The position numbers and the translations under genes are program-made. A stretch of 64,000 nt of DNA from NCBI GenBank assembly GCA_965153355.1, contig OZ231126.1, forward strand, positions 84,754,001-84,818,000, read 5' to 3'. This document shows positions 44,601 to 53,953 of the stretch, one piece after another (the first letter of the stretch is position 1; every line of letters starts with the position of its first letter). The notes beneath the pieces are model-generated. The model had not been told where the DNA came from. It did not search any database and was given only the letters and a program-made list of their open reading frames with translations. This stretch comes from Flaccisagitta enflata. Taxonomy: Eukaryota; Chaetognatha; Sagittoidea; Aphragmophora.

Positions 44601-45739
44601 GACACGTCGGCATTCAGCACACGCGATCGAATCTCCGTCAGTCAGTGTGGATCACACAAGATGGTGCTGCGGTCCGTAGCGCCCTCAGGAAGTGTCTCCG
44701 TTGTCGTCGAGATGAAGGCGCCGTGATGCAGCAGGAAATGGCGCCGCTTCCAAATTATCGCGTCACTGCTTCTCACACGTTCGCCTCAACAGGAGTCGAC
44801 TTTTGCGGTCCGTTCTTAATTAAATCAAGAGGGCGTGCTCATCATAAGAGATACGTCTGTCTCTTTGTCTGTGCTGCAACAAGGGCCATCCATCTTGAAG
44901 TTACAGATGGCCTCGACATCCATTCATTCATCAACGCTCTCTCCCGCTTCCACGCCCGTCATCCCGGCCTCCGTCATCTAGTGAGTGACAATGGAACGAA
45001 TTTTCGCGCCGGTGAAAGAGAATTGAGGGAGGAGGTGGAAAAGTGGAGGGGAAGGATCAATGGCGAATTTGCGGCAAAGGGAATTGAATGGACGTTCTCT
45101 CCCCCTTCTGCCCCTCATACTGGCGGAATGTGGGAGAGGCTGGTAAAGTCTTTTAAGAAAGTATTTTACGCTCTTCTTGACAAAAATGAAGTCGGCGCCG
45201 ACGCCTTCCACACTCTCGTCGTCGTTGCTGAAGGCATCCTCAATTCACGTCCACTCACGCCCATCTCTACGGATCCCGACGACTATGATGTTCTTACTCC
45301 AAATTCGTTTTTGCATCCTGGAGTGGCGGCAACGGAATCGTCCCAAGTACTGCCGCCGTCGTCGGAATCACCGCCCCGCATCCTGCTCCAATCTTGGAGA
45401 CACGTTCGCAACCTCGTCGACGCCTTTTGGCGGCGTTGGCGCCGCGAATACGTGACGTCATTACAACAACGCCGGAAATGGACCGGCAACCGCCGCAACG
45501 TCGCCGTCGGTGACGTCGTCCTCATCGCCGAAAATGCGCCGAGGGACGAGTGGAATCTCGCGCGCGTCATAGAAACATTTCCAGACCGCGAGGGCAACGT
45601 CCGTCGTGTCCGCCTCCGCACGAAAAAGAAGAAGGAATTGGAGAGACACGTAAATAGCCTCGTCCTTCTTGAAGCCGTCGTTGAACAGTTGGCGCCCGGT
45701 GGAAGCAAATCCGCCGAACCGACGAGCGTTTCCAAGTGA
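38606..45739 (+). CDS. gag-pol: BEL/Pao gag-pol polyprotein
   Basis: One 2,377-residue frame. Gag: tandem HQQQQQN-containing repeats (about 170-210), a coiled coil (about 236-315), Ser/Pro-rich short repeats such as HPSSVGI (about 390-540), a capsid-like helical region (about 590-770) and Cys/His knuckles (C842, C845, H849, C854; C875, C878, H884, C889). Protease: MLDKGSD with Asp1008, so the usual D-S/T-G reads D-K-G. RT: YVDD at 1471-1474. RNase H: Asp1658, Glu1708, Asp1738. Integrase: zinc site H1996, H2000, C2030, C2033 and catalytic D2065, D2128, E2177, then a basic C-terminal domain. The start is the first ATG after the LTR (AAGATGG context). No stop or frameshift separates gag from pol, as is common in this group. 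All RT, RNase H and integrase key residues are present. Confidence 0.96.
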   Translation: MDVNKEDVKRLVEHLELPYFYAQLSGSLQHAKNDATDVSLQRLVAHHQVATDKCIEANATKQTALWNTETRHYFNAFVDPIWTLLGESRQFIRKKGQTPTFPVPRPLSPTPVPRSRKPSFTVADYVVTKKTDISVGGGAGGGAGDGADSAERNVGGGVERGDDANASTLHPHQQQQQNSDTGDKINGSTSPHQQQQQNLDTGGKIKGSNPSSHQHNDDEITPEDSASNLSSTTSSVRRKKKVLAEKLKMEEMMEKHRLERLEHEKKKEMDEWRRNKQMEMDEIRREKEMNQCKFEVKRSELEAADEEELSDIESVLSLPAVIVQQTPDGSTQINPHLPSHPHPSFVQPTGNFKINPLQSTSSQFPTLGSSMTVVTAQTAVNPSAIIHSSSAATSLPSVALYPQPIYPSSVGIHPSSVGIHPSSVGIYPSSVGIHPSSVGIHQPSAASSLPSAASSLPSAVFHLPSAAFQQSSAASSLPSVAFQHSSTAFHRPFAASSIPSAAQQQSSVAFQHSSAVPSLPSAASSLPSAAPPNPSVAMNHLNIASSLSSGTFHPVVPQPPMVYHPAMAAAFPAAAAATAGADALLALQHLSLSRPKDEEGKWDGGTNVRVFLRKFESAVERVVGVSDWQKYEELSNWTKGKAHKYVRSVSTRPPAEALAMAKQKLLSFFAAIPRTAKEIFEPLKKGKAIAMNDKEGYQMFLCDLEEAENTCFINNDSHLLNNVELIVDLVAAKMPKSQKYFSRFVKAIYQAGGAITFQVLKNFICEKITDLSMPCSGMAFDKAQAENKGTSNSNAAAKKPEVKPKMKTEKASIAAGEIGDSSSSTSSKTSDDATRKKGRAPCAKCDKMHNLFDCWEFKKMPALERRKFCYDQRICFRCCNSRTHTSQKCPMEVVCSCGGKYHHDLICLDDKGKEDFKEFVNQRRKEKEKEKIKEGSKDKESGKESTSSVAAASTEVAAEDIAASQPTGNQVFNASAKISSKKVFRPVVALNIFNPKTGDSRKVFAMLDKGSDSSCIIKKTASEMGFDCQPCSIELSTVLKKGEKVQSEFCSIGLSSLFTDYSAAANAVVVDQIPMDIASVPKRSDVSRFPHLSDVDLIELSPMPHEVELLLGCDLAYTMLPEDGSVRRSTEDRPTAFCSKWGWSIAGPTCYEARANKFSVAFTTFDNACLNRKMNDVFDSEELIGCVSAFEGPFPSKHHHAPLPQVESCLGEPSTPAAISLQQSPPGKHSIEDMKALKIMQDSIKLVDGQYQVDAVFNKPYEEVVREMNEIPTAVTAHRRLIRLGDKLAGNPAELDMVKTHVNLLVEKGYAEKVGKYPEDVKNFPADQPCFYIPLHPTQDKRKPEKRRITHDCAAKTWRRCLNDFFYKGPDLAAPLLHLLLRFRLHRWTLMGDVGDFFMRVKLPEKHRNAFRFLFWEDDPGSNIDIIRMIVHLFGAKPSSSVATFALQQCARDNAPWFSPEAILAILEEMYVDDFIKSIEEEDDGLKLIGELTQICSRGGFHIGKWLSNSKKIMESIPEEKVAKSVKKFRTAEEKDAKLIDHALGMKYEVEEDVFSTEVAEKYLKNPPTTRRQVLGLVHSIFDPLGLKSPFILTAKRELQRFGQLKLGWDDPIPANEMPVFTEWFLSIPTLINRKFPRWIGCHSLAKGATRRFLCFSDASKVGISACCYVRFVDDLNVTHVRLVTARSHVIPANEKTSCLHGSTPRAELVGAVKAKDMALTISEAYKEPMENFTFWTDSSTVIRQIVNPRLKLETFVRNRVAKILDVISPTQIRFVPGELNPADIGSRGIKSDDDENWDIFQNGPPFLLLPPDQWPICPFGIDEEEEKGEEEEEDIIDASIAASTLSSETTHFVFKLAEYSSSWTKLVRRINILRRFCLYMMRKAEKSSTAAIKEEISRPLSASDYRQANRIIFSAFQREKFASKFESLKRERRVAKQSKISSLSPYLDEEKENLPLLRVGGRIHRRTDGKISNNHPVIIPRDHLFTPLLILHYHHLYGHVGIQHTRSNLRQSVWITQDGAAVRSALRKCLRCRRDEGAVMQQEMAPLPNYRVTASHTFASTGVDFCGPFLIKSRGRAHHKRYVCLFVCAATRAIHLEVTDGLDIHSFINALSRFHARHPGLRHLVSDNGTNFRAGERELREEVEKWRGRINGEFAAKGIEWTFSPPSAPHTGGMWERLVKSFKKVFYALLDKNEVGADAFHTLVVVAEGILNSRPLTPISTDPDDYDVLTPNSFLHPGVAATESSQVLPPSSESPPRILLQSWRHVRNLVDAFWRRWRREYVTSLQQRRKWTGNRRNVAVGDVVLIAENAPRDEWNLARVIETFPDREGNVRRVRLRTKKKKELERHVNSLVLLEAVVEQLAPGGSKSAEPTSVSK

Positions 45740-46889
45740 AAAGAAAAAGAAAATATAATCCTCTTCTGAAATTAAAATTCACGTTTCTTTCTCTCTGCTC
45801 CTATCAACAAGAAGACGGCAATATTACGTGTTAAAAGTTGATTCATTGTCTGTCTTTCATGCTCTTCCTCTTTTTAGTCCCTTCTCGATAGATTAGATCT
45901 ATTCTCCCTGATTATCCATGAGTTTATTTCAAATTTGCCATCGTGAAATAATCGTCGGGCTTTGAATAAGAATTAGTGCAAGAAAAGAAATGAATTAGCT
46001 CCAGTAATGAATGTCGAGCCCTTGTGATAAAACGTCTGAGCTCCTGTGATAAAATGTCGAGCTCTTGTGATAAAAAGTCGTTGCTCTTGTGATAGATACG
46101 ACGTTCAGCTCTCAACTCGGATTTTCGTTCCATCTTTCGCCTCTCCCACGTCTTCCTCTTCGTCGTCAAACTGCGCCTCTCCATGGGACTTTTGCTTCGG
46201 TATTTTGTGAGAATGTATACGTGGGGGGGGGGGGGGTTGAAGGGAACGGTTCGATGTGGTAATGTTTTTGCGTAAGGGAAAGCTTTCTTTTCATTACGTC
46301 GTTCATTATTACTAGTTTCTTTCTTTTTGTTTATAATTTTGCGCAAATTAGTATCTCTTATACTTATTTCGCCTTTATTTACCATTGCTAATTTTTTTTG
46401 TAGTAATATTTTTGCGTAAATGGGTATCTATTCTACTTATTTCGCCTTCAAACATTCACGTCTTTTTTCCTTATCCTTACGAGTATCTGTCCAGCCATTT
46501 TTTCCCGTTCAAAATAAGTGGAAAGAGAGAATCATTGTTCCTCTCGAGAATCATTTTTCCCCTCGAGAACCATTTTTCCCCTCGACAAATCATTTTCCCG
46601 TCGGGATTAAGTTTTGATCAAGTTTAAGTTTTTCATCTCATGATAGATGGATCATTTTGACGCAATTATTTCATTTCTAGCTAACCGCATCATCACGTAT
46701 TTAACTCTTTAATTCATAAGTAGCTTTTTCATTTGTGTCAGCTTGTTCATTTTGAAATAGCTCTTTCATTTTGGATAGAATGCGTTTCTTTAACCATCGC
46801 GCCTTTTGTTTTAGGTTTTGGAAGACGCTAAGACAGTGGAATGGGGGTTCCTTGTCCTTGTCCTTATCCTTGTTTGACCCTGAGTGGTC
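45740..46889 (+). other. 3' non-coding region of the BEL/Pao element
   Basis: No third ORF or envelope is visible. It contains four imperfect copies of a roughly 22-bp unit GAGCTCTTGTGATAAAA (about 46015-46095), a C/G-run at 46221-46234, a 43-bp direct repeat (about 46335-46377 and 46408-46450; core CTACTTATTTCGCCTT) and three or four copies of TTTTTCCCCTCGAGAA (about 46545-46605). Confidence 0.7.
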
Positions 46890-46900
46890 AAAGTGGGGGG
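46890..46900 (+). promoter_or_regulatory. Polypurine tract
   Basis: AAAGTGGGGGG directly before the 3' LTR is the expected plus-strand primer, though one T interrupts it. Confidence 0.75.
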
Positions 46901-47454
46901 TGTGGCCGCTTCCGCGAGCATGCGTTGATCATTTGTTTCCTTTTTTGAAACTTACTCGTTTTACTCACCTTGGAGCGCAATTGAATCGCGTCTATTTCTC
47001 AAAGCGGCGAATTGGCAAAAAATTAAGCAATTATTTGTATTTCTTTCTTTCTTTAGAACGTATGGACGATGGTTAAGATGTATACATGCGCGAATCCTAT
47101 TTTTTTTCCCTTTTTTGCGTCAAAACTACAGATTTGAGCATTTACTAATCATTATCTTTCTCTCTCTTTTCCCAGATTAAAACCATTACGAATTTCATTA
47201 CTTTAAATTAATAATTCCGCGATTACTGTATGAGCGCTGGACATTGTAGAAGTTTTCTCAGGTATATAATATTCATGGCCTCGTTTGTTTCATAAGTTTG
47301 TTTTGTTAGCCTTCGTTTGTTTTGGTAAACTTTCGTTTGTTTTTGTTTGTTTACAAAACTCATCCTTTACATTAAATACAATTTTCTCAGACCGACATTC
47401 TCGTCTCTGATTCACTCTTACAACCGGCGAAGCTAAGATCAGTGAGCGCGGACA
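46901..47454 (+). repeat. 3' LTR of the BEL/Pao element
   Basis: Nearly identical to the 5' LTR. It is followed by the duplicated target ATTGC at 47455-47459. Confidence 0.95.
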
Positions 47455-47561
47455 ATTGCCATGGAATCGACACATAGAACTGACGCAAATGATTCATGCA
47501 CCGCGTTCGCATTGCTAGTTGTGCATTGCGTTTGCGTTTCTAGTCATGGATCAGAAATTTC

Positions 47562-48143
47562 CAGCTACAGTACGATGGGAGCAAAGACGGAGGATAGATT
47601 TTAGGTATCTTAATTTTATTTGATTTATAAAAGATTTAAATCTATATTCATTAAAAGTTGCTCTATTGCTTGAATATATTGACATTTTTCTACTTGTGAC
47701 TTGACATCATCTGGACTTCATTTTTCAATGTTCTAACCTAGCTCATTAGATTAGGCAGAAAACTTTATATATTTTTTTAAAAAAATCAACTCAATTGGAC
47801 TATTTTTACAGGTTTTAATATTTGCAAAGATATTGATTTACATAATTATTCTTCTTGAAAAATAACTGTAAAATCTGTAAAAATAGTCCAGTTGAGCTGA
47901 TTTTTTTAAAAAAATTATATAGAATTTTAAGCTTGATCTGATGGCCTGGAATAGAATATTGAAAATGAAGTCCTAATGAGGTCAAGTCACAAGTTGAAGA
48001 ATGAGAAAAGCTAACATATTCAAGCAAAGAAACAACTTTTAATCAATATAGATTTTAATTTTTTTTATAAATAAAATAAAATTAAAATACCTAAAATCTA
48101 TCCTCCAGTCTAGGTCGTCTTTGCTCCCATTGTACTGTAGCTG
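47562..48143. mobile_element. Long-TIR palindromic element
   Basis: The left half begins CAGCTACAGTACGATGGGAG and runs to about 47815; the right half ends with the complement of CAGCTACAGTAC at 48143. The arms match over about 250 bp, with a 15-bp insertion in the right arm (ACCTAGACTGGAGG region). The short loop is AT-rich and non-coding. No TSD was recognised. Confidence 0.62.
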
Positions 48144-48233
48144 TGGTTATTATTCACAAAACAATGTTGCATCCTCGCTGGCTGAGATGGTTGCCAAGTT
48201 CCTTGGGTTGACTTTTTTGGTCAACATGTGGAT

Positions 48234-48661
48234 TACACGCTTTTCATTTTATAAGAACACTGTTTATAAGAACATCAGCCTCAGATTTAGTCAAAAAATA
48301 AGAACATCTTAAGAACATGCTGAGCCTCAGATTTTAAAATAAGAATAAAAGTTTTCAAAAAAAGTAGTAAAATTAGATGAAAAACTCTGAATGATGGATA
48401 TTTTTGATAATGCTTTGTAAGATTATGATTCATTATTCATTAAATATCAATCTGGTATTTATTTTTATTAAATGAAAATGTTTTTTCTTACAATTGCTTA
48501 AAAAACAAACTTTTATATCAATATAGATATATACTTAAAGAGATTATCTAATTAAAAAATAAGAACATGTTAAGAACACTTGAGCCTCAAAAAGGGGTTG
48601 AAAATTAGAACGCTGAGGCTGACTTTAAAAATCCATGTTCTTATAAAATGAAAAGCGTGTA
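48234..48661. mobile_element. TA-flanked TIR element (TACAC family), copy 2
   Basis: A perfect 26-bp TIR starting TACACGCTTTTCATTTTATA; TA at both edges. The interior has repeated 'gcctcagattt' and 'aagaacat' phrases shared with copy 3 but no ORF. Confidence 0.72.
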
Positions 48662-48675
48662 GATGATTAGATGAT

Positions 48676-48862
48676 TAGTTGCGTGCACGCGACACTACAA
48701 CCCGCTCTGTCCGTCCGTTAGTTGGTCTGTCACACAATGTTTTTTTGGCATTTACTGGCGGTTTTGAGGTTATTGCTCCTGCTCAACTGCTTGGTTGGTT
48801 TATTTCATCACTGCCCCTGCCTACCCGCACGCAACTAGGGTAGCTGTGTATCCGGCCTTGTT
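48676..48862 (-). mobile_element. Family-A hairpin repeat
   Basis: Minus-strand copy: head AACAAGGCCGGATACACAGC, GTTGCGTGCGGGTAGGCAGG, a short GACC-type core, and a tail hairpin with CTAAT. Confidence 0.65.
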
Positions 48863-49606
48863 ATTTTCTTATTGCAATAATGAAATTTTTTTTTCAGTTT
48901 TGCATATTTCGTCGGTAAAATAGAAAATTTAGTGAATTTATTTTACATACAGTGACATCTTATTTTCTTTTTAGTTGTGTGCTTTTTAATTACAATATTC
49001 ACTTTTTATTCAGATGGTCATACAGTCAGTTACCGCCCCTGCCCACCCGCACATGACAATGTTTGCTGTTTATTTGGCCCTCATGCAGAGTTTGAATGTG
49101 CCCCTATAAAAAAATCAATTAAGTCTTGGTCTGTGTGTCTGTCTCTGTGTGTCTGTCTGTCTGTCTGTCTCTGCCTGTCTCAGACTGTTTCTGACTGTTT
49201 CTGTCTCTCTCTGTCTCTCTCTGTCTCTCTCTGTCACTCTCTGATAAAGTTATGTGTAGATTTTTGACCTATCAAAAGACGTTTTAGATTTGGTACAAAA
49301 TGAAACTATTACACTCATGTTTCGACTCTCTAGCATCCTGACTCATGCCAGCGTGTCAGCCAGTATCATAATGAGTCACCTGGCAAGGTTTTTCTGTGCG
49401 GGCGCACATATTGAGGCAATTTGAAACTCGGTATGGCCCAATTTTTTCGAGGAAAAAAAAGTGCCAGAAAACGATTGGTGGATTCCATTCAAATTCAGTT
49501 ACATAGGGGCCATGAAAATTATCCACAGTGTCATTTATTGTTCTAATTATCCAAGTACGCTTTTCCATTTCTTTCGCGAAATGCTCCTCATTCGACGTGG
49601 AAATTC

Positions 49607-49720
49607 CATTCATTCATTCATTCATTCATTCATTCATTCATTCATTCATTCATTCATTCATTCATTCATTCGTTCATTCATTCATTCATTCATTCATTCG
49701 TTCATTCGTTCATTCAAGCA
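49607..49720. repeat. (ATTC)n microsatellite
   Basis: About 28 ATTC units with a few GTTC variants. It lies just before a candidate exon. Confidence 0.92.
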
Positions 49721-49749
49721 TTCATTCACCTCATTGTCTAAACAAAAAG

Positions 49750-49905
49750 ATAATTCCGTATCTTGTACCAGATGCTTCATTCCCAATACCGCGTTATATG
49801 GTTCCACCACAATATCCGATACCTGAAAAAAAGAGACAAAAGAAACGAATTCCCCCCTGCAACAGAGTCTCTATTACCAAAGGCAAAGAAAACCTAGAGC
49901 AATAA
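49750..49905 (+). CDS. Candidate 3'-terminal exon, Pro-rich
   Basis: After a CCTCATTGTCTAAACAAAAAG acceptor-like stretch the frame encodes 51 residues, including YLVPDASFPIPRYMVPPQYP and a basic segment, then TAA at 49903-49905. The composition is protein-like. No partner exon or family is recognised. The (ATTC)n array lies just upstream, within the intron of this model. Confidence 0.35.
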   Translation: MIPYLVPDASFPIPRYMVPPQYPIPEKKRQKKRIPPCNRVSITKGKENLEQ

Positions 49906-49957
49906 ATGAAGGGAGAAAAAGATGAAAACACAGAGAAAGTCACAAAAGCGTCAGATG

Positions 49958-50345
49958 GTCAGCAGTACCCGTGCCCTGCCTAAGTAGGTTGTGCTTTAAG
50001 TTGAAGGGGAAGCAAGGCAGCGGCCCTGAAGGGGTCATTGACCTATGCTTTCACACATGGGGAATTTTCTGCTTCTTCTCCTTCTCCTTCTTTGTCCCCT
50101 CTTCCTCAAATCCCAGTCTCGAGGCCCAAATCCCATTCTTGAAGCCCAAATCCTAGTTTCAAGGCCCAGGGATTTGGGCTTCAAGACTGGGATTTGGGCC
50201 TCAAAACTGGAATTTGGGTCTCAAGACTGGAATTTGAGAGTGGGAGGGGGCGGAGAAGAAGAAGGAGGAGAAGAAGGAGAAGAGAAGGAGAAAATTCCCC
50301 ATGTATGGAAGTGTAGGTCATAGACCCCTTCTGGGCCGCTGCCCA
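49958..50345. mobile_element. Inverted-repeat segment related to 25343-25893
   Basis: The arms share GGCAGCGGCCC, AAGGGGTC and CATGGGGAATTTTC (about 50015-50066 and, inverted, about 50285-50343). The interior has TTTGGGCTTCAAGACTGGGA-type minisatellite units in both orientations. The left flank (GGTCAGCAGTACCCGTGCC) matches 25343-25370, so it is a second copy of the internal part of the 25-kb family-C element. Confidence 0.6.
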
Positions 50346-50850
50346 AAAAAGCGATAATAAATGATAGGAAAAGAGAAACAGAAAGAATAAGAAAAAGAAA
50401 AAAGACAGAAAAGAAAAAGAAGAATAAATTACAGAAGATAATAGTGCATTGAAAAGAAAGGAAAACTAAAGGGGACAGAAAAACCAAAACAAACAAAATA
50501 CAAAAGAAGTAGAAGAGGAAAAAGAAGAAGAAGAAGAGGAAGAAAAAAAAGAAGGAGAAGAAGAAAAAGAAGAAGAAGCAGAAGCAAAAGCAGAAGAAAA
50601 AGAAAAAGAAAGAAGACGAAGATGAAGAGGATACAAAAAGTGAAAAGAAAAAAAAGAAAAAAGGCAGAATCAAGAAAGACATTTAGCAACCCAATAAAGA
50701 AGTCCATATGAACCACCAGAGTCGATTGCTACACATATCCACCATCTCTTAACCCAAGTCATTCAAACGCACACACGCGCACGCACACGCACACGCACCC
50801 GCGCACGCACACACACACACGCACACGCACACGCACACGCACACGCCATC
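50346..50850. repeat. Purine-rich tract and (AC)n/(GCAC)n microsatellite
   Basis: 50350-50690 is almost all A/G on the + strand with GAAGAA phrases. 50768-50845 is AC/GCAC repeats. No coding evidence in either. Confidence 0.75.
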
Positions 50851-51219
50851 ATACATTCCAAAATTAGGTCCGGGGCAGATTTTGGGAACCGGCGGTCCAT
50901 CTACAAAAATCATGTTCACCCTCTACGGTATAACATTGATTTTATACTTACACATAAGCACATTTTTTTTACTGTTGAATGATTAAGTACTATGTCTATG
51001 TATTGCTATGTATAAAAAAATTTTAAATCAGCAAATGTTAATGCATCATTGTAAATCAGTGAAAAACTAACATCACAAAGTATAGATATATTTCTTGTAG
51101 AAGGCTGTTGGCCCGGCGATTCCCGATACGTGCCCTTAGTCAATCTATATCCTCCCTCAAGAGATCAACTCTTGGCCATGTTCATTTTACCAGACAGCAT
51201 CAGACGTTGCTGATATGAG

Positions 51220-51272
51220 AAAAGCTGACCCGGTTGGCTGATAGGAGACAAACTGACCCGGTTGGCACCATC
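51220..51272 (+). repeat. Short direct repeat
   Basis: AAGCTGACCCGGTTGGC and AAACTGACCCGGTTGGC occur about 30 bp apart in otherwise unique sequence. Confidence 0.7.
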
Positions 51273-51501
51273 AGATCAGAGTAATTCTGTCAAGTTCAAA
51301 GCGCGCTTTAGTAACGTCTTAACTTTGTCCAGGATTCATCCGTTACTCAACTATTCTTTTGAACTGTCCGTCTGTACAGACTCTTAGATTTCAACTTCAG
51401 ATCACTCATCTCATTCTTAGTGTGTCGCTGTCGCGCTGTATGTCCAAGTTATTGTGGATGCATGTTAACCGATGCATGTTTATCATTCCATGTAAAGGGC
51501 A

Positions 51502-51843
<342 letters not shown>

Positions 51844-52079
51844 GATAGCATCCAGTGATACTAGTCACTAGACATGTTCCAAGGCACAATATGTCCTTCG
51901 GGAGGAAGGGAAGGGAAGGATTTTGTCCCTCCCACGAAGGGAACCGAATTATCCGAATGTTTTGCAATTTCATTCACCATAGGTATACAGCTAAGCTTGC
52001 AACAAACAGTCACTGTATCAAACGCGAGTGGATGAAACTTAACCCATTTCAGAGTCCTAAAAGCGTTGCATTGCTTCTA

Positions 52080-52249
52080 CAAGGACGGACACGTGGGCAG
52101 GAACAGTGGTGGAAAAAGTCACTTGGGCATTTGGGCATGGCACAACTAAGTCCGCAACTAAATAGTGCAAAAATACCCAAAAAAGTAAAAAGGGGGATCA
52201 AATAACGGTCAGACAAAGCGGGGTATAGAGTCGTATAGCACGCGACTAG
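52080..52249 (+). mobile_element. Family-A hairpin repeat, diverged
   Basis: Head reduced to ACAAGGACGGACACGTGGGC, core nearly lost, tail GTATAGAGTCGTATAGCACGCGACTAG. This copy ends CTAG, still within the CTRR consensus of Helitron 3' ends. Confidence 0.55.
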
Positions 52250-52509
52250 AAACATCTGAAATGAAGCGTTATGTCTAAGATCTAACAAGAAAAATGCCGC
52301 AAAGGGGGGAAAAAGTATGAGTTAAAGGAAATGACGACAAAATTAAAACCAAGCACAAATAGAAGCCAAGAAAAAAAATAAAGAAAGAACGAGAGAATGA
52401 GAGATAGAGATAAAGAAAGAGAAAGAAAGAAGTAAAGAAAGGGAATGGAAGAATGGATCAACATACGCAGAAAAGTAAAGTGTTGCGTTTCCGTGCTAAC
52501 GAGAGATTG

Positions 52510-52517
52510 AGAGAGAG

Positions 52518-52576
<59 letters not shown>

Positions 52577-52617
52577 GAGACAGAGAGACAGAGAGACAGA
52601 GAGACAGAGAGACAAAC
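52510..52617. repeat. (GA)n then GACA-type microsatellite
   Basis: GA units followed by GACAGA repeats. It ends next to the family-D element. Confidence 0.9.
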
Positions 52618-52625
52618 AGAGAAAT

Positions 52626-52870
52626 AAGGCCAAGTAGGCCAACGATGCGTCCTCTTTGAATGAATGTTTTTTATGAATGAATGTTTTTTATGAATGAATG
52701 TTTTTTATGAATGAATGTTTTTTTAATGAATGAATGTCATTTATGAATGGGTTAGAACTATTTTTCTGTTAAAAATGCATGATTTTGATGTTTTTAATGA
52801 ATGCGTTACCAACCAACAGACCGACCGACCAACGGACACAGCCTATTATAGAGATGCGAGGACGCATCTA
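52626..52870 (+). mobile_element. Family-D hairpin repeat, best copy
   Basis: Head AAGGCCAAGTAGGCCAAC, X word GATGCGTCCTC (52644-52654), a TGAATGAATG spacer, a GACC core, TATTATAGA and the tail hairpin GATGCGAGGACGCATC. The outer tail sequence GAGGACGCATC (52858-52868) is the exact reverse complement of X, followed by TATAA. Confidence 0.75.
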
Positions 52871-53536
52871 TAAAGCGGCAGGTAGGATAAATATTTGGGT
52901 CTTCTTGTAATATTTGCGTACCAACCTTGGGGAAATAAAAAATGGCGGATATTTAAAACCTTTTTGAACCATAACGCGTTATAACGTAAGAAAAATGGAT
53001 TGAAATTGGTGATGCCTATAAAGCCCTTTAAAAGATCTTTTATTTGAGTCGTGTCTGGCATTCCTAGCTTTGTTTGTTTAGAAATTGCATAAGTTTAAAA
53101 AAAAATATCACCGATTGGAAAAAGGGCAAGTACTGTCTTTTTTTCTATTATTATTTTTGTCTCAACGTTTTTAACGCAATTCGGAATTGTCACATGTACT
53201 TGATATCCATGAGCAAATTAAAGAGCTTTGAATTTTCTTCAAAATGGCGCCACGAACGATTTTTTTACTCAATGTGTTTAGTTTTTATGCTAAAACAAAC
53301 AAAAAATATGCAAATTCTGTAGTGAATTTTCATATTCCTGACAACCTGTCTTCATCCCAATGCCATTTCTAAATGTATTAAGTTAGGACAACCAGCAACA
53401 TCTCATTTGAATGATCTTTCGCAGAGCTTCATAATGGTCACCGATTTTTTACAGTTTTTCTCAATTTAAGGAAGATTAAATTAGTTTTCCAAAATCCCCG
53501 AGGTTACATCATTTTACATGTACGGATTTCCTCATA

Positions 53537-53603
53537 TAGAGATGCGATGACGCATTTAAAAAGAACCAAGGCCGGATACACGGCTACCCAAGTTGCGTGC
53601 GTC
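53537..53603 (+). mobile_element. Family-D tail abutting a family-A head
   Basis: GAGATGCGATGACGCATTTAAAAAG (family-D-type hairpin) is followed within a few bases by AACCAAGGCCGGATACACGGCT (family-A head), then stops. This is a tandem or chimeric junction of two families. Confidence 0.55.
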
Positions 53604-53691
53604 CATGTTACCACCTTCTTAATTCTTTGGCCAAAAATCGCTGCTTAGCAATTGAAACTATGCAAAATCTGACATAATTACTATTTTTTAG

Positions 53692-53953
53692 CTTGTTGCA
53701 AATCATTCGGAACATTTGGAGGAGGGATAAAATCCTTCGTGGGAATCCGAAAGAACAGAAAAAGTCGTACATTTGTCCGAAATATTTCGGACTTCCGAAC
53801 GTTCCCTCCACGCCTACTAGTCACCAAAATTCGAATTTTCCGAGCAGAAGTTCGTTGAACCCCAACTCTACGAGTTCCTCCGGTCTCTCAGACGAAGTAA
53901 TGAATTCCCCGTTAAAAAAAAAAGAGAGAAAAAAAACCTATTCCAACCACTGA
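53692..53953 (+). CDS. Candidate 3'-terminal exon, Ser/Asn-rich
   Basis: After a strong acceptor (TTACTATTTTTTAG) the frame encodes about 87 residues, starting LLQIIRNIWRRDKILRGNPK, with a Ser/Asn/Pro-rich middle and a Lys-rich end, then TGA at 53951-53953. Codon use and composition look genuine. The family is unknown; no other exon of it was identified. Confidence 0.4.

Larger units (their letters stand above)
38003..47454 (+). mobile_element. Full-length BEL/Pao LTR retrotransposon
   Basis: A 9,452-bp element with LTRs of 555 and 554 bp, TG...CA termini and a perfect 5-bp target duplication ATTGC (37998-38002 and 47455-47459). One uninterrupted 2,377-codon polyprotein lies between the LTRs. 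By eye the LTRs differ at two substitutions and one T-run length change, so insertion was recent. Domain order gag, protease, RT, RNase H, integrase with a YVDD RT motif is that of BEL/Pao. No envelope gene is seen. Confidence 0.95.

Noticed and set aside
45924-46385. Possible envelope-like or antisense ORF in the BEL/Pao 3' region
   Set aside because: It is on the opposite strand, shows no signal peptide or membrane segment and spans tandem repeats.
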